Source: Frigoribacterium sp. PvP032 (GTDB taxonomy: Bacteria > Actinomycetota > Actinomycetes > Actinomycetales > Microbacteriaceae). Taken from it: a stretch of DNA of 64,000 nt. The translations under genes and the position numbers were made by a program. This document shows positions 9,550-17,451 of the stretch, piece after piece. Under the pieces are notes generated by a model. That model searched no databases. It saw only the letters and a list, made by a program, of their open reading frames with translations, and was not told where the DNA came from. Position 1 is the stretch's first letter, and every line of letters begins with the position of its first letter. Location: positions 3,245,762 to 3,309,761 of the forward strand of contig NZ_JAFIBM010000001.1 of assembly GCF_017833035.1 (NCBI RefSeq), read 5' to 3'.

Positions 9550-11336
9550 CAGCTGGTCCTCCCCGCGGACGTGAACGCGGCCTTGACCTCGGTCGTCGTC
9601 GTGACGCCGTACTGGGTCGTGACGGGGCTGATGAACTTGGGCGGCGAGAGGTACTTGAGGCGGGCGTCGTAGACGTAGTTCTTGACGTAGCCGTTGCTGC
9701 CGCTGCTCACGACGCCGCGGAACCGCTGCGCGAGGGCCCCGTTCAGGTTGAGCGTGCCCCGGCGGCCCCCTCGGTCGAAGTTCTGCACGAGCAGGCTGTG
9801 GTCGACGGAGATGATCGCGGCGTCGACCCGGCGCACGCTCGTCGCGGAGCCGGGCAGCACGGGGGTCCAGGTGGTCGTCGGGTTGAAGATCGTTCCGCCG
9901 ACCGTCTTCTTCATCGGGTTGTAGATCCAGGCCGTGCCGGCCGGGGAGAGCCCGAGGATGTCGGTGCTGGCGTTGTCGTACTTCACGTCGCCCGTGATGT
10001 ACATGTAGTTCTTCGAGGCGACCGTCATCTTGCCCGAGAAGGTCCCCTCGACGAAGACGTCGCCGCCGCGGGCGTCGTAGGCGCAGGCGCCGTCGCCGGT
10101 GACGTCCTCGGCGGGTGCCGTCTCGCCCGAGCGCGGGTAGCCGACGCCGTTGGCGTCGCACTTGCCCGCGGGCACCTGTGCCGTCGACGTGTAGTTCTTG
10201 TTGCTCGTGGCGCCGGGGACGTCCTGGACGTAGATCAGGTTGTTGTCGAGCACGGGGACGGTCGCGCCGCCCGCCGACTTGAGGTCGGAGATCTTGCCGC
10301 ACATGTCCGGGGTCTTGCCGTCGGTGTCGTTGTCGCCAGCGGTCTGGGTGAACTTCGTGAGGGGCGACTTGATGGTCATGAAGCCCGGCGTGGGTCCGAA
10401 GACGATCGAGGTGGGCCCCGTGTAGAGGCAGCCGGGCGAGAGGATCTCGGAGCCCAGGTCGTAGCGCGTCTCGCGCTTCTGGGTGAGGTTCGTGGCAGGC
10501 ATGCCGATGGACGACCGGAAGGTGGGCTGGGTGTCGCTGCCGGGGAAGTCCTGGCCGGTGCACAGCACGTCGTTCGAGTTGCGCTTGATGTAGTTGACCC
10601 CGTCGCGCAGGCCCGTGTTCGAGGTCGTGACCGTCTTGAGGAACTTGGCGTCGCAGATGCGGATGGCGTCGTTGGAGTGCACGTCCCCGTCGAGCACGTC
10701 GCCGCTGCCGAACGCGAGCTCGCCGCAGTCGTTCGTCTTGACGCGTCCCTGCGCCACGTACTTGCGGCAGGTGGCCGGGCTCGTGCCGACCTGCTCCGGG
10801 TCCCTGTCCTCGTAGTCGGTGAAGTACAGGTAGTCGATGAAGCCCTTCTGGCGCACGTCGGCGACGACGGAGCGGGTGACGGCCCCGACCTTGCCGGTCG
10901 AGCGGATGCGCATGGTGCCCGACGCGAGGTACGCACTGCTGTCGACCTCGTAGCGGTACGAGGCCGTGCCGCCGCTGCTGGGCACCTCGGCCCACGACCC
11001 GGCGGCCGTGCCGAGCTGGAAGGCAGGGTTGGCCGTCGTCGGCGCCACGAGGCCGGGGCTGGCCGCGCTGAAGGGCGCGTCCTTGTTGCCGTAGCGGTAG
11101 TAGTTCGTGTCGTTCGAGAGCCGCGCCTGGTAGTCCTCGACGCCGGCGTAGGCGGCGGACAGGGCCCCGGCCCAGTCCTGGTCGGTGTCCGCCTTCTTCA
11201 GCCCGCCGACCGCGACGGTCAGGGCGGTCGCGGCCAGCACCATGATGAGCATGCCGAAGATCAGCACGACGGCCATGGCCATGCCACGGTCGGCATCGTC
11301 ACGGCCGAGGCCGAGTCGTCTGCGGATGAGCTGCAC
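9549..11336 (-). CDS. PilX-like large minor pilin/pilus tip protein
   Basis: 595 residues. The N-terminus RGMAMAVVLIFGMLIMVLAA is a PilX-type hydrophobic helix preceded by a basic stretch, without a classical G-FTLxE cleavage box. The rest is a large Thr/Ser/Gly/Asn-rich exported region with several scattered Cys (for example ATCRKY, NDCGEL and GKCDANGVG) and a repetitive beta-rich C-terminal half (GDGACAYDARGGDVFVEGT). The size and position, next to two PulG-like minor pilins and upstream of the prepilin peptidase, suggest a pilus tip or adhesin-like component. It lies 12 nt after the upstream minor-pilin gene. A GPI-like or metal-binding role cannot be read from the sequence. Confidence 0.65.
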   Translation of the reverse strand: MQLIRRRLGLGRDDADRGMAMAVVLIFGMLIMVLAATALTVAVGGLKKADTDQDWAGALSAAYAGVEDYQARLSNDTNYYRYGNKDAPFSAASPGLVAPTTANPAFQLGTAAGSWAEVPSSGGTASYRYEVDSSAYLASGTMRIRSTGKVGAVTRSVVADVRQKGFIDYLYFTDYEDRDPEQVGTSPATCRKYVAQGRVKTNDCGELAFGSGDVLDGDVHSNDAIRICDAKFLKTVTTSNTGLRDGVNYIKRNSNDVLCTGQDFPGSDTQPTFRSSIGMPATNLTQKRETRYDLGSEILSPGCLYTGPTSIVFGPTPGFMTIKSPLTKFTQTAGDNDTDGKTPDMCGKISDLKSAGGATVPVLDNNLIYVQDVPGATSNKNYTSTAQVPAGKCDANGVGYPRSGETAPAEDVTGDGACAYDARGGDVFVEGTFSGKMTVASKNYMYITGDVKYDNASTDILGLSPAGTAWIYNPMKKTVGGTIFNPTTTWTPVLPGSATSVRRVDAAIISVDHSLLVQNFDRGGRRGTLNLNGALAQRFRGVVSSGSNGYVKNYVYDARLKYLSPPKFISPVTTQYGVTTTTEVKAAFTSAGRTS

Positions 11337-11348
11337 GGTGCGTCCTGT

Positions 11349-12017
11349 CTAGCGGGGGAGGTTGGGGGTGCCGATGGTGTTGACGAGGGTGACGCCGTTG
11401 TCGGCCGCGTTCGTGGTGCTCTTGATCGCCAGGGTCACCTGGACGAACGCGACGCGTCGCAGCTGGGCGTCGTCGAGACGACCGGTGGAGCCCGGCGTCA
11501 GGACCACCTTGTTCTTGTCGAGGTAGGCGAAGAGGGGCTTGGTGGCGGAAGCTGCCACGGGAGCCGTGAGCAGCCTCGTCGCGCTCGTGCCGGTGAACTG
11601 CCAGTAGGACGTGCCCAAGCGGACTGCCTGGGTGCGCACCTCGCGCAGCTTGCGACCGGCGTCGAGGTCGTAGGTGACCAACACGGGCTTCGTCTGGGTG
11701 TCGGCGAAGTTGACCGACGTCGACACCGTGAACATCTCGCTCGAGGCAGCCTGGAACGCTGGCCGGTCGGGGGCGCTCGGCTGCTGCTGGTCGACGGCGG
11801 AGCGGACGGTCTGCGCGAGGGCGTTCATGCCGTTCGACGACTCGCGCACGTTGACGTCGACCGTGCGTGCCGTGCTCGTGGCCCGTGTGAGCGAGAGGAC
11901 CGTGCCCGAGGTGACGGCGAGCACGATGCCGAGGATCATCATCGCGACGATCAGCTCTACCAGTGTGATCCCTTGGTCCCGACCCGCTGCCGCGAGGCGA
12001 CGCCGGAGGGCGGTCAC
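11349..12017 (-). CDS. PulG-like minor prepilin (PilW/PilJ-type)
   Basis: 222 residues. Class III signal: basic leader ALRRRLAAAGRDQ, then G|ITLVELIVAMMILGIVLAVTSG with Glu at +5, followed by a mature domain of about 190 residues rich in Thr/Ser/Ala without an obvious second domain. The start is GTG at 12017, overlapping the preceding stop codon as GTGA. It is one of three consecutive accessory pilins between the major pilin and the peptidase, and is expected to form part of the tip-located priming complex. Confidence 0.8.
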   Translation of the reverse strand: MTALRRRLAAAGRDQGITLVELIVAMMILGIVLAVTSGTVLSLTRATSTARTVDVNVRESSNGMNALAQTVRSAVDQQQPSAPDRPAFQAASSEMFTVSTSVNFADTQTKPVLVTYDLDAGRKLREVRTQAVRLGTSYWQFTGTSATRLLTAPVAASATKPLFAYLDKNKVVLTPGSTGRLDDAQLRRVAFVQVTLAIKSTTNAADNGVTLVNTIGTPNLPR

Positions 12018-13399
12018 GGTGCGCTCCGGGGGTCGACGGTGACGACGTTGCCGCCTCCCAGCAGGCCGAGGAGGGCCTCGACCAGGTTCGCCGAGCTGTA
12101 GTTGGCGTTCTCGTTGGAGCTGCTCGAGAGGCTCCACGTCCCCGGGGGAAGGGCGACCGACACCGTGTTGCTGTTCGCCGGGATCCGGAAGGTCAAGGTG
12201 GTCCCCAGGGCGCAGCCCGGGTCGCCGTTCGCCTGGGCCGTCGTGGCGGCCGTCGCCCGCACGAACAGGTCGCTGGTCCTGACCTTCACGGGCACGGTCA
12301 CGAGGTTGACGCTCACGTCGCGGGCGACGTTGTCGACCGTGTAGTCGGGAGCGACCGCGGGCCGCGCCTTGCCGGTGCGGCGATCCGTGGCGGTGGGCCA
12401 CTCCACCGGGTTCGGCGACTTGCAGGTGCCGCCCGCGGTCCCGGCCTTGGCGTAGGTGCCGCCGAAGACCTGGTAGCCGGACGACTGGGGGTAGAGGTAC
12501 TGGACGTCGGCCGGCGCCGTGACCACGGAGCGCGTGGAGGCGCTCACGAAGGTGACGGCCTGGTTCGACGCCCTGATGGCCGAGCCCGACGCCCAGGTGA
12601 GCTGGTACTGGTCGGCTCGCGCGTAGTCGAACTTCGCGTTCGTCGAGCTGCCGGAGCCGAGGGTGACCTGCTGGGACGGCGCCCGGTTCTGGTCAGGCGA
12701 CACCCAGACCTCGCCGTCGGCACGCGACAGCGTGACCGTGTAGGTGCCGGGGGCGACCTTGATGGCGAACGCGCAGCCGTTTCGATCGGTCGGCGCGGGG
12801 ACCGAGACGGCCTCGAGGGCCTTCGCCGTGTTCGGCGTGACGTCGGCCGCCGGTGTGACCGTGGCGGTGACGCCCTTGACGCCGGCGCCGGTCTGGTCGG
12901 TGACCGAGACGAGGATCGTGCCCGTCGTGGCGTCGTAGATCTTGCCGTCGGGCGAGAGCACGGTGTCCGCACGCACGGGCTGCGTGGTCGAGCGCATCCC
13001 CGACCAGGTGACGGTGACGTTCACCCGCTTGTAGAAGAGCGAGCCTGCGCCGGTCGCGCCGGTGAGGCACTGGCTGTCGACGCCGCCGGAGGTGACCCAG
13101 TTGACCTCGCGGACGACCGTGAAGTCGGTGCCGTTGATGCCGGGGTAGCTGGTGGTGGCGCCGTCGAGCAGGGTGGCGTTCGCCGCGCGGGCGAGGTCGA
13201 TCTCCTGTGCGGCGAGGTTGGCGGCGACCTCACGGCCGCGGTTGTCGCTGGCCATGGACAGCGAGAGCCCGACGGCCAGGATCGACCCGGTGGTGATGAG
13301 CGCGAAGACCAGGAGGGCGATGACGACCTCGATGATGCCGAGGCCGGAGTCGTCGCGGAGGGAGGCAGGACGCAGGCGCTGCGCGAGGGGCTGGAACAT
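12014..13399 (-). CDS. Large prepilin-like protein (PilV-type) with carboxypeptidase-regulatory-like repeats
   Basis: 461 residues. N-terminal class III signal: DDSG|LGIIEVVIALLVFALITTGS with Glu at +5. After a short pilin neck the protein continues with modules that look like carboxypeptidase-regulatory/CNA-B folds. For example, TGTILVSVTDQTGAGVKGVTATVTP is followed by GCAFAIKVAPGTYTVTLSRADGEVW, and a second set of beta strands ends VALPPGTWSLSSSS. Such a domain on a pilin head suggests a tip adhesin or spacer. It is several times longer than a normal minor pilin. It overlaps the next gene by GTGA. Confidence 0.75.
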   Translation of the reverse strand: MFQPLAQRLRPASLRDDSGLGIIEVVIALLVFALITTGSILAVGLSLSMASDNRGREVAANLAAQEIDLARAANATLLDGATTSYPGINGTDFTVVREVNWVTSGGVDSQCLTGATGAGSLFYKRVNVTVTWSGMRSTTQPVRADTVLSPDGKIYDATTGTILVSVTDQTGAGVKGVTATVTPAADVTPNTAKALEAVSVPAPTDRNGCAFAIKVAPGTYTVTLSRADGEVWVSPDQNRAPSQQVTLGSGSSTNAKFDYARADQYQLTWASGSAIRASNQAVTFVSASTRSVVTAPADVQYLYPQSSGYQVFGGTYAKAGTAGGTCKSPNPVEWPTATDRRTGKARPAVAPDYTVDNVARDVSVNLVTVPVKVRTSDLFVRATAATTAQANGDPGCALGTTLTFRIPANSNTVSVALPPGTWSLSSSSNENANYSSANLVEALLGLLGGGNVVTVDPRSAP

Positions 13400-13482
13400 G
13401 GTGGGTCACCTCCCGGTCGGGTTCGAGGGTGGGTCAGGAAGATGCGGCCGGAGCGAGGTCGAGCCCCGCTCCGGCCAGCCGA

Positions 13483-13956
13483 TCAGGATCCGGCGGTCTT
13501 GGTGAAGACACCCGCCGAGCAGGTTCCCTGTGCGGTCCCAGCTGCGTCCGTGGTACCGAAGGTCTTGCCTGTGGTGCTCGTCGTCTGGATGCAGAACTTG
13601 TCCTTCGTGGCGTTCAGCGTGTACGCCAGAGCCGTGGTGTTGTCACCCATGCTCGCGCCGGCGCTGACGAGATCCGAAGCGATGTCGGCCTGCTTGGTGG
13701 CCGAGAAGGCGGCCGGAAGGGTGCCAGTGCTCGACTGGACGCTGATGATGGCGGTCTTGACGTTCGTCGCGTCCGACTTGACGCCGCTGTCCTTGGCGTT
13801 GTTCGTCACGTTGAGGTACACGGGGATGGCGATCGCGGCGAGGATGCCGATGATGATGACGACGACGAGGAGCTCGATGAGCGTGAAGCCCTTGTCCTTG
13901 TCCTGAGCGAGGTTCTGGCGGCGGGCGGAGAGCTTGCCCATGAGTGCGAAGTACAT
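13483..13956 (-). CDS. Major type IV pilin
   Basis: 157 residues with a textbook class III signal, DKDKG|FTLIELLVVVIIIGILAAIAIPVYL, and Glu at +5. The globular domain of about 110 residues has two Cys (FCIQ and GTCSAG) that could form the D-loop disulphide. ATG at 13956 (MYFALMGKLSARR) is taken as the start. ATG at 13941 is a possible alternative and neither has a strong Shine-Dalgarno sequence. A 258-bp spacer with the pilC terminator precedes it, so it is probably transcribed separately and strongly. Polymerised by PilB/PilC after cleavage by the prepilin peptidase. Confidence 0.9.
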   Translation of the reverse strand: MYFALMGKLSARRQNLAQDKDKGFTLIELLVVVIIIGILAAIAIPVYLNVTNNAKDSGVKSDATNVKTAIISVQSSTGTLPAAFSATKQADIASDLVSAGASMGDNTTALAYTLNATKDKFCIQTTSTTGKTFGTTDAAGTAQGTCSAGVFTKTAGS

Positions 13957-14166
13957 GACTGGTCCGTTCGAGATCGGGTGCGGGAGAGGTGATCGGAGGC
14001 GGTCACGTCGTTCCCGCCGGAGATGACTCTCCCAGCCCTCGAGACCCACGAGAATCCCGCAGACGGGGGGTTTGTGCCCGCGACACGGCCCCAGTCCGGG
14101 TCCCCCCCGAACGGGCAGAACCCCTGTTCAGGGGTCATTGCGTAAGCAACAGGCGTCGCGCACAGC

Positions 14167-14195
14167 GGAGGGCCCGACCATCGGTCGGGCCCTCC
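14167..14195 (-). terminator. Terminator after pilC, upstream of the pilin gene
   Basis: A perfect 13-bp stem (GGAGGGCCCGACC/GGTCGGGCCCTCC, 3-nt loop) begins 20 bp after the pilC stop codon. It decouples pilB-pilT-pilC from the pilin gene. The remaining spacer (13957-14166) contains a CCCCTG/CAGGGG hairpin at 14121-14134 and ACGGA just before the pilin start. I could not identify a convincing promoter there. Confidence 0.8.
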
Positions 14196-14214
14196 GGGCA
14201 GAACGGTGTCGCGA

Positions 14215-15447
14215 CTACTTGATCAGCGCCGTGATCTGGAAGATCGGCAGGTACAGCGCGACGATCATGCCGCCGACGACGACGCCGAGGAAGGCGATCA
14301 GCAGCGGCTCGATCAGGGCCGTCAGCGACTCCGTGGTCGACTTGACCTCTTGGTCGTAGAAGTCCGCCACCTTCTCGAGCATCGTCTCGAGCGAGCCGGC
14401 GTCCTCGCCGACCGAGATCATCTGCGTGACCATCGGGGGGAAGACCCCGGACGCCGTCAGGGGCGCGGCGATGGACTCGCCCTGCCGCACCGACTCCGCG
14501 ACCTCGACCAGCGCCTCCTCGAGCACGTAGTTGCCCGAGACCTCGCCGACGATCCGCAGGGCGGTGAGGATGGGGACGCCGGCGCCGATCATGTTCGAGA
14601 AGTTGCGGGAGAACCGCGCGATCGCGATCTTGCGCAGCAGCTCGCCGAACACCGGCAGCTTCAGCTTGAGCGGGTCGAGCTTGGAGCGCACCTTGACGGA
14701 GTTCTTGTTCGTCTTCCACCAGATCGACCCGCCGATGCCGCCGACGATCAGGATCGGCAGCACGATCGGCATGGCCTGCGACGCGTAGACCAGCATCATC
14801 GTCGGCAGCGGCAGCTGCCCGCCGAGGTTCGTGAACATGTCCTGGAAGATGGGCACGATGAAGGTCAGCATGATGACGACCGCGAGCAGCGACATGACGA
14901 GCACGACGACCGGGTAGGTCATCGCCGACTTGATCGTCGACCGGAGCGCCACCTCCTTCTCGAAGTTGTCGGCCGTCGACTCGAGCGCCTTGTCGAGGAA
15001 CCCGCCGACCTCGCCGGCCCTGATCATGTTGATCATCAGGGGCGGGAAGTGCTTGTCGTGCTTGCCGACCGCGTCGGAGAACGAGACGCCGGTCTCGACG
15101 TCGTCGCGCACCTCCTGCATGACCTTCTGCAGCGTCTTGTTGTCGACCTGGTCGGCGAGGATCGTGAGGGTGCGCAGCAGCGACAGGCCGGACGCGATCA
15201 TGGTCGCCATCTGGCGCGACATGACCGCGATCTCCTTCATCTTGACGCCGCCGCCGCCGAGGCCGCCGATCGAGATCTCGCGCTGCAGGCCGGTGCCGTC
15301 GCTCGCCGCGGCGATCGAGATGGGCTGCACGCCCATGGTGCGCAGTCGGGTGACGACGGCGCCCTCGCTGGAGGCGTCGACCTTGCCCTTGACGACCTTG
15401 CCGGCCGAGTCGCGGCCCTTGTAGGCGTAGGCGGTGCTGGTGGCCAT
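14215..15447 (-). CDS. pilC: Type IV pilus inner-membrane platform protein PilC
   Basis: 410 residues, GspF/PilC family. It starts ATSTAYAYKGRDSAGKVVKG, as is standard for the N-terminal domain, followed by two repeated T2SSF helical domains (about 75-200 and 275-400), three TM helices and the conserved GEx(S/A)GxLxxxLEKVADFY box near 360. PilC is rotated by PilB and PilT to add or remove pilins. ATGA overlap with pilT. Confidence 0.95.
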   Translation of the reverse strand: MATSTAYAYKGRDSAGKVVKGKVDASSEGAVVTRLRTMGVQPISIAAASDGTGLQREISIGGLGGGGVKMKEIAVMSRQMATMIASGLSLLRTLTILADQVDNKTLQKVMQEVRDDVETGVSFSDAVGKHDKHFPPLMINMIRAGEVGGFLDKALESTADNFEKEVALRSTIKSAMTYPVVVLVMSLLAVVIMLTFIVPIFQDMFTNLGGQLPLPTMMLVYASQAMPIVLPILIVGGIGGSIWWKTNKNSVKVRSKLDPLKLKLPVFGELLRKIAIARFSRNFSNMIGAGVPILTALRIVGEVSGNYVLEEALVEVAESVRQGESIAAPLTASGVFPPMVTQMISVGEDAGSLETMLEKVADFYDQEVKSTTESLTALIEPLLIAFLGVVVGGMIVALYLPIFQITALIK

Positions 15448-17330
15448 CAGTTGCTCCCGATCGAGAAGGCGTCGCCGAAGTCGATGCCGGCGTCGAGGCC
15501 GACCGTCTCGGACTTGTTGATCACACGGGTGACGAGACGGTCGAAGCCCTCGGCGTCGTGCACCTTCTCCATCGCCGCCTTGTGCGTGACGGCCCCGGTG
15601 TTGACGAGGTCGGCCAGCTTCTGGTCCATCGTGTGCATGCCGAGGTCGCGCCCCGCCTGCATCGACGACGCGATCTGGTACGTCTTGCCCTCGCGCACGA
15701 GGTTGCCGATGGCCGGGGTCATCATCATGATCTCGGTCGCGACGACACGGCCCTTGCCGCCGGCCTTCGGCAGCAGCGTCTGGCAGACGACGCCCTGCAG
15801 CGTCGACGCGAGCTGGGTGCGCACCTGATCCTGCTGGTGCGGCGGGAACACGTCGATGACACGGTCGATCGTCTGCGCGGCGCTCTGCGTGTGCAGGGTC
15901 GCGAACACGAGGTGACCGGTCTCGGCGGCGGTCAGCGCGACCGAGATGGTCTCGAGGTCGCGGAGCTCGCCGATCAGGATGACGTCCGGGTCCTGGCGCA
16001 GCACGTGCTTCAGCGCGTTCGCGAAGCTGTGCGTGTCGTGGCCGACCTCGCGCTGGTTGACGATCGCCTTCTTGTGCTGGTGCATGAACTCGATCGGGTC
16101 CTCGACCGTCACGATGTGGTCGGCGCGCGTGCGGTTGACCAGGTCGATCAGGGCGGCGAGGGTCGTCGACTTGCCCGAGCCGGTGGGGCCCGTGACGAGC
16201 ACGAGGCCGCGGGGCAGCTTCGCGAAGCGACTGACGACCTCGGGCACGCCCAGGTCGGCGAGCTGCTTGATCTCGGTCGGGATGAGACGGAAGGCCGCGC
16301 CCATCACCCCGCGCTGCTGGTAGAAGTTCACGCGGAAGCGCGACTCGTCGGACAGCGAGTAGGCGAAGTCGAGCTCGAGGTGCTCGTCGAACTGCGCCTG
16401 CATGGTCGGGGTGAGCAGGCTGGTCAGGGCGGCGGAGACCGTCGGGGCGTCCCAGGGCTCACCGCCGGCGAGGGCCGGCTGCAGACCGCCGTCAACGCGG
16501 AGCGTGGGGGCCGCGTCGACCGTGACGTGCAGGTCGGAGGCACCCTGCAGCACGACCTCGCAGAGGGCCAAGATGAGCGCCGGGTGCGCGACCGTGCGGG
16601 CGTGCTCGTGCAGCTCGATGCCGGGTCGGGACTCGACCTGGTCGGTGGCGGGCGCCTCCTCGGCGGCGTGCTGGGCGCTGGACGGGGCGAACGACGGGAC
16701 GCGCAGCAGGCCGCCGTCGCCGAGCTGGGGCGAGGCGGGCGCCGGTGCGTGAGCCGGTGCAGGCGCGGGCGCTGCGGCCGCGGCGGTGGGGGCCGGCGCT
16801 GCGGCTGCGGCTGCGGGCAGGACGGGCGAGGTCGGTGCGGCCGACGAGATGTCGGGCGACGAGGGGGCCGAGGAGGCGGCGGCCGGGGCGTCGATGTCGA
16901 CCTCGTCCGCGAGGTACGCCGGCATGAAGGCCGCGCGACGACCCGTGCCGGGCTCGGGCTCGGCGACGGCGGGGCTCATCGGGGCGAACTGGGCGGCCGG
17001 GGTCTCGAACTCGTCGAAGCGGGGGTCGCTCCACGGGGTGCGCGCGGCCATGCCGCCGCCCTCGAGGGCGCTCGCGAGCCGTGCGGCGCGACGGCTCGTC
17101 GGCGCGGGGGTGGGGCTCCAGCCGAGCACCGCCTCCCCGCCTGCGTCGTCCATCGTGTAGACCGGGCCGCGGTCGTCCTCGTCGATGTGCGGCGCCAGGG
17201 TCGCGGGTGCCTTCGGCAGCTCCCACGAGTTCGCCGGGGTCTGCGTGCTCAGGTCGTTGCCGGGCGTGCCGGGGGTCCAGCCGTCGGCCGGGTCGACCTG
17301 GTCGGGGATCTCGAAGACGTTGTCGCTCAT
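15447..17330 (-). CDS. pilT: Pilus retraction ATPase PilT with long N-terminal extension
   Basis: 627 residues against about 345-370 for usual PilT. The C-terminal 370 residues are a typical PilT hexameric ATPase: Walker A TGPTGSGKSTTLAALID near residue 380, Asp box VEDPIEF, Walker B DPDVILIGELRD and His box ATLHTQSA, with an AIRNLIRE-like segment (AIGNLVREGKTYQI). The first roughly 240 residues are Ala/Pro/Glu-rich, low-complexity and probably disordered, with runs such as PAAAAAAPAPTAAAAAPAPA. The extension has normal codon use and continues from a single ATG. It could recruit the motor to a partner. Retraction implies twitching or DNA uptake. Confidence 0.92.
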   Translation of the reverse strand: MSDNVFEIPDQVDPADGWTPGTPGNDLSTQTPANSWELPKAPATLAPHIDEDDRGPVYTMDDAGGEAVLGWSPTPAPTSRRAARLASALEGGGMAARTPWSDPRFDEFETPAAQFAPMSPAVAEPEPGTGRRAAFMPAYLADEVDIDAPAAASSAPSSPDISSAAPTSPVLPAAAAAAPAPTAAAAAPAPAPAHAPAPASPQLGDGGLLRVPSFAPSSAQHAAEEAPATDQVESRPGIELHEHARTVAHPALILALCEVVLQGASDLHVTVDAAPTLRVDGGLQPALAGGEPWDAPTVSAALTSLLTPTMQAQFDEHLELDFAYSLSDESRFRVNFYQQRGVMGAAFRLIPTEIKQLADLGVPEVVSRFAKLPRGLVLVTGPTGSGKSTTLAALIDLVNRTRADHIVTVEDPIEFMHQHKKAIVNQREVGHDTHSFANALKHVLRQDPDVILIGELRDLETISVALTAAETGHLVFATLHTQSAAQTIDRVIDVFPPHQQDQVRTQLASTLQGVVCQTLLPKAGGKGRVVATEIMMMTPAIGNLVREGKTYQIASSMQAGRDLGMHTMDQKLADLVNTGAVTHKAAMEKVHDAEGFDRLVTRVINKSETVGLDAGIDFGDAFSIGSN

Positions 17331-17370
17331 GCGGGCGTTCCCTCGGGTGCGGTGCGGCGGGCGGTACGGA

Positions 17371-17430
17371 CGGGTGCGGTGCGGACAGGTGCGGTGCGGG
17401 CGGACGCGGTGCGGACGGGTGCGGTGCGGG
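17371..17430. repeat. Four tandem 15-bp repeats in the pilB-pilT spacer
   Basis: Four adjacent copies of the 15-mer CRGRYGCGGTGCGGR, with a degenerate fifth copy at 17357-17370, fill most of the 121-bp gap between the pilB stop and the pilT start. There is no open start codon in the repeats. Copy-number change would alter the spacer but not a reading frame. Confidence 0.85.
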
Positions 17431-17451
17431 AGCAGGTGCTGCGGCCCGCGC

